Below, piece by piece: positions 60,996-64,000 of a stretch of DNA of 64,000 bases (position 1 is its first letter; every line of letters begins with the position of its first letter). Below the pieces are notes generated by a model that had not been told where the DNA came from, made no database searches, and was given only the letters and a program-made list of their open reading frames with translations. The DNA lies in NCBI GenBank assembly GCA_963728975.1, contig CAVSMF010000001.1:1-64000 (forward strand), written 5' to 3'. The translations under genes were made by a program, and so were the position numbers. The DNA comes from DATFCK01 sp963728975 (GTDB taxonomy: Bacteria > Verrucomicrobiota > Verrucomicrobiia > Chthoniobacterales > UBA10450).

Positions 60996-61844
60996 TTAGA
61001 GGATGGATTTTTCGAACTCAAGCGGAGAACGATTACCGAGGGAAGAGTGACGACGGTGGCGATTGTAAAAGCCTTCGATGTAATCAAAGAGCATGAGCCG
61101 AGCGGCAGCGCGTGTGGGCGGGCGCAGGCGGCCAAAGCATTCCGTTTTAAGGGTAGCAAAGAAGCTTTCCATCATCGCGTTGTCGTACGGGTTGCCGCGG
61201 CGGCTCATGGAGCAAGAGGCTTTGGAGTTTTGCAGTAGCGATTGAAAATCGCTACTGGCATACTGACTTCCTCGATCGGAATGGTGGAGGAGGCCTGGAG
61301 CAAGAGGATAACGACGCGTTGCCCTTTGCCAGGCTTCCAAAACCAAAGAAGTGGACAGATCCTCGCCTGCGGCCCAACCAGCGATTTTACGCGAGCAGGC
61401 ATCCAGTTCCGCGGCCAGATAAAGCCAACCCTCCGCAGTCTCGATGTAAGTGATATCGGCCAGCCAGATTTGGTTCGGCTGATCCGGAGCTGGGACTTTC
61501 GCCAACCAATTTTGAGTTACCGGCAGGGAGTGTTTACTCAGAGTGGTCTGAGGACGAAAACGTCGTTTTTGCCTGGCACGCAAGCCGCCTTCGCGCATCA
61601 AGCGGCTAACGCGGTTTTTCCCACAACGCTGCCCCATGGCCCGTAGCTCGGCACATACCCGTGGGCTACCATAAGTTTGCCGGCTCTTGTCGAAGATCGG
61701 TTTGATCATTTTGAAAAGCTCTCGATCCTTTTGACACCGCGGCCGCTCAGCCTTGTGCTGATCGGAGTAAAACCCGCTCTTACTCACTTCCAGCGCGTTG
61801 AGCAGTTCCTCCACCGGGTAAGTCTCCTTGAGCTTGTTAATCAA
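60996..61844 (-). CDS. IS3-family transposase OrfB (DDE domain)
   Basis: A 282-residue catalytic part. The DDE residues lie in WLADITYIETAEG, HHSDRGSQY and MMESFFATLKTE, followed by YIEGFYNRHRRHSSLGNRSP. The N-terminal HTH_21 region has YPVEELLNALEVSKSGFY. The first possible start is TTG overlapping the orfA stop, but the active product is expected to be an OrfAB fusion made by -1 frameshifting at the A7 run in orfA (61889-61895 as T7 on the plus strand). Confidence 0.95.
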   Translation of the reverse strand: MINKLKETYPVEELLNALEVSKSGFYSDQHKAERPRCQKDRELFKMIKPIFDKSRQTYGSPRVCAELRAMGQRCGKNRVSRLMREGGLRARQKRRFRPQTTLSKHSLPVTQNWLAKVPAPDQPNQIWLADITYIETAEGWLYLAAELDACSRKIAGWAAGEDLSTSLVLEAWQRATRRYPLAPGLLHHSDRGSQYASSDFQSLLQNSKASCSMSRRGNPYDNAMMESFFATLKTECFGRLRPPTRAAARLMLFDYIEGFYNRHRRHSSLGNRSPLEFEKSIL

Positions 61845-62161
61845 TGTGAAGCGTTCGGAGGCATCTCGGCCGACAAGATGCCCAAGGCTTTTTTTAAAAT
61901 GTCGCGTTGCCGCTCCAGGTAACTCACCTGCTGACGCAGTCGCCGTAATTCACGCTGCTCGGAACTCTCAGATTGCAACGTGGCCGGCTCCTTCGCAGCC
62001 TGACCCGCATTGTTTAACTCGACCCAGCGACGTAAGGACCAGATTGATACCCCCAGATCCCGAGCTACTTCCGGGATAGGGCGTCCGCTTTGGACCAACG
62101 CAACTGCATTGAATTTGAACTCGCGATCATAACGCCGCGCGAACTTCCTGTTGTCTTGCAT
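61841..62161 (-). CDS. IS3-family transposase OrfA (HTH)
   Basis: A 106-residue DNA-binding protein with a helix-turn-helix (FNAVALVQSGRPIPEVARDL and SIWSLRRWV) and a leucine-zipper-like coiled coil (LRRLRQQVSYLERQRDILKK). TTAAAAAAAGCC near its end provides a slippery run for -1 frameshifting into orfB. It alone usually represses transposition. Confidence 0.94.
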   Translation of the reverse strand: MQDNRKFARRYDREFKFNAVALVQSGRPIPEVARDLGVSIWSLRRWVELNNAGQAAKEPATLQSESSEQRELRRLRQQVSYLERQRDILKKALGILSAEMPPNASH

Positions 62162-63176
62162 GGAATGTTTCCTTTCTATCAGGAAAGCCCCGTCCGCGAA
62201 ATCGAAGAAACCTCATGGAAAACATGTAGCCACCGCCCTGTGGGCGGTGTCGGGCGGGCGTCGGCGCGTTCTGTTCTGTTCACACGCCTATCAAAACCGG
62301 CCACAGGCCGGTTGCTACATTGCCGGCGGAAAACTTTAGCCCTTCTTCAGGCTCTCCGCTTTGCGCACCTGCTTCCGCTGCGTTTCTCGCCATAAGAGCA
62401 AAGCCGGTAGCCCTCACTGAGCCAGTGGAAAACATGTAGCCACCGCCCTGTGGGCGGTGTCGGGCGGGTGTCGGCGCGTTCTGTTCTGTTCACACGCCTA
62501 TCAAAACCGGCCACAGGCCCGTTGCTACATTGCCGGCGGAAAACTTTAGCCCTTCTTCAGGCTCTCCGCTTTGCGCACCTGCTTCCGCTGCGTTTCTCGC
62601 CATAAGAGCAAAGCCGGTAGCCCTCACTGAGCCAGTGGAAAACATGTAGCCACCGCCCTGTGGGCGGTGTCGGGCGGGCGTCGGCGCGTTCTGTTCTGTT
62701 CACACGCCTATCAAAACCGGCCATAGGCCGGTTGCTACATTGCCGGCGGAAAACTTTAGCCCTTCTTCAGGCTCTCCGCTTTGCGCACCTGCTTCCGCTG
62801 CGTTTCTCGCCATAAGAGCAAAGCCGGTAGCCCTCACTGAGCCAGTGGAAAACATGTAGCCACCGCCCTGTGGGCGGTGTCGGGCGGGTGTCGGCGCGTT
62901 CTGTTCTGTCTCACACGCCTATCAAAACCGGCCATAGGCCCGTTGCTACATTGCCGGCGGAAAACTTTAGCCCTTCTTCAGGCTCTCCGCTTTGCGCACC
63001 TGCTTCCGCTGCGTTTCTCGCCATAAGAGCAAAGCCGGTAGCCCTCACTGAGCCAGTGGAAAACATGTAGCCACCGCCCTGTGGGCGGTGTCGGGCGGGT
63101 GTCGGCGCGTTCTGTTCTGTTCACACGCCTATCAAAACCGGCCACAGGCCGGTTGCTACATTGCCGGCGGAAAACT

Positions 63177-64000
63177 TTAACCCTTCTTCAGCGTCTCCGC
63201 TTTGCGCACCAGCTCGATGAACCCGCCGCGATAACCGTTCCCATCGCTGCCTTTCGATTCCTGGGCCCATTCCAGGACCGCTCCCAGAGTTCCATTCCCC
63301 TTGAACTCGGAATCGCGCAAAATCATTCCAAATTCCGCCACCGCGGCCGCGAATTTCAGATCCTGCGGGGCGTTGGCAAACTCCGTCCCGTTATTGTCCA
63401 GCGCCCGCTCGATCAGTTCGCTCTTGTCTCCATCCGGTTTTTTGTAACGCAGTTTCACGGTCAGCATTTCGTTCTGGGACGGTTTCACAGTGCCCGGCGT
63501 CGTTCTGGCTGCTGCCGGCTGGTATTTCAGCGGATCGACCGGCGGAACGCTGGCCGCGGGGTTGGAAGTCGCGCCCACCGGCACCACTTCATAGAGAGCG
63601 GTTACGGTATGGCCGGCCCCGATCTCGCCGGCATCGATCTTGTCGTTATTGAAGTCTTCCTTGCGCAGCATCCGTTTCTCGTAGCCGATCAGGCGATAGG
63701 AAGCGACCTGGGCCGGATTGAATTCCACCTGCACTTTTACGTCCTTGGCGATTGTCACCAGGGTGCCGTTCATCTGTTCGACCAGGACTTTGCGCGCTTC
63801 GTCGATCGAATCCAGATAAGCGTAATTCCCGTTTCCTTTGTCGGCCAGTTTTTGCATGGTGGAATCCTTCAGGTTGTCGGTACCGACGCCGAGCACGCTG
63901 AGAAACACTCCGGTTTTGGCTTTCTCTTCAATGATACGGATCAAATCGCCCTGGCTGGTCACGCCGACGTTGAAGTCGCCGTCGGTGGCGAGAATGACGC
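63177..64000 (-). CDS. von Willebrand factor A-domain protein (YfbK-like), 5' end beyond the window
   Basis: The visible C-terminal 274 codons are open to the right edge. They contain the end of a VWA domain (VILATDGDFNVGVTSQGDLI then GVFLSVLGVGTDNLKDSTMQ), followed by the DUF3520/YfbK-C region (AKDVKVQVEFNPAQVASYRL then IGYEKRML, HTVTALYEVVP, FAAAVAEFGMILRDSEFKGN). An apparent GTG start at 63962 is internal to the domain. The gene end is copied in each unit of the adjacent tandem array. Confidence 0.9.
   Translation of the reverse strand, partial: VILATDGDFNVGVTSQGDLIRIIEEKAKTGVFLSVLGVGTDNLKDSTMQKLADKGNGNYAYLDSIDEARKVLVEQMNGTLVTIAKDVKVQVEFNPAQVASYRLIGYEKRMLRKEDFNNDKIDAGEIGAGHTVTALYEVVPVGATSNPAASVPPVDPLKYQPAAARTTPGTVKPSQNEMLTVKLRYKKPDGDKSELIERALDNNGTEFANAPQDLKFAAAVAEFGMILRDSEFKGNGTLGAVLEWAQESKGSDGNGYRGGFIELVRKAETLKKG

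Larger units (their letters stand above)
60948..62215 (-). mobile_element. IS3-family insertion sequence, 1268 bp
   Basis: The ends are imperfect inverted repeats: left TGATCTTTCTTCGAAAACGC and right (reverse strand) TGAGGTTTCTTCGATTTCGC, similar for over 30 bp. A 3-bp duplication TGG flanks it (60945-60947 and 62216-62218). Removing the element and one TGG restores the CCAGTGGAAAACATG junction of the tandem array. It carries orfA and orfB with a likely -1 frameshift site, so it looks intact. Confidence 0.95.
60741..63176. repeat. ~210-bp tandem array with REP doublets, split by an IS
   Basis: Six copies of one unit: a first at 60741-60947, then after the IS copies starting at 62221, 62431, 62641, 62851 and 63062 (periods 210, 210, 210, 211), the last running into the VWA gene end. 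Each unit holds two REP-like hairpins (CACCGCCC-TGT-GGGCGGTG and AACCGGCC-ACA-GGCCGGTT) bounded by TGTAGC and GCTACA, then the reverse-complemented end of a VWA gene, then a diverged EamA-gene end up to its TAG. Open frames across it are repeat artefacts. Confidence 0.93.

Overview
The window reads as a chromosomal piece of a GC-rich Gram-negative bacterium, most likely a soil-type Verrucomicrobiota (Spartobacteria/Chthoniobacterales-like). This is an inference from PEP-CTERM proteins, a tricorn-type protease, an M49-like metallopeptidase, DUF885 and CocE hydrolases, a cytoplasmic SET methyltransferase, many REP/MITE-like intergenic palindromes, and recurrent AT-rich or CCAGGAAACC-type intergenic repeats. 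No 16S rRNA gene is present to confirm it.

Region 1 (1-11.9 kb) is a type I-C CRISPR-Cas locus, all on the minus strand, in the order cas3-cas5c-cas8c-cas7c-cas4-(four-helix-bundle gene)-cas1-cas2-leader-array. The array shows 42 copies of a 37-nt repeat with 41 complete spacers and runs off the left edge. Two points stand out: cas7 carries a single-base frameshift, and a 23S-IVP/S23-type four-helix-bundle gene lies between cas4 and cas1, bounded by AT-rich repeat sequence.

Region 2 (11.9-29.5 kb) is a housekeeping and secreted-protein zone: a DUF6941-like protein and UppP, a thioesterase, two PEP-CTERM-type proteins, an M49-like peptidase, an SDR, an MBL-fold hydrolase, a FecR-domain protein, a tricorn-like S41 protease, a SET methyltransferase, a small zinc-ribbon protein, and LigD (3'-phosphoesterase plus ligase).

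Region 3 (29.5-45.3 kb) carries rpsB-tsf, then a compact cluster of an NqrC/RnfG-like FMN-binding protein, ApbE and a four-helix membrane protein with paired histidines, beside a beta-barrel protein. This looks like an extracytoplasmic flavin/heme electron-transfer module. Next come a PduO-type cobalamin adenosyltransferase and rpoC-rpoB-rplL-rplJ-rplA.

Region 4 (45.3-55.5 kb) is a ~10-kb block of mostly secreted hydrolases (papain-like, amidohydrolase, CocE/NonD, TolB-like with a frameshift, DUF885) that separates rplA from rplK, genes normally adjacent. Next to rplK a segment containing the rplK 3' end is duplicated.

Region 5 (55.5-64 kb) holds rplK-nusG-secE-tRNA-Trp-tuf-tRNA-Thr, a TPR membrane protein and an EamA transporter. 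It ends with a ~210-bp tandem array made of a REP doublet joined to the 3' tails of a VWA gene and of an EamA-like gene. An IS3-family element sits in this array with a clean 3-bp target duplication, and the window ends inside the VWA gene.
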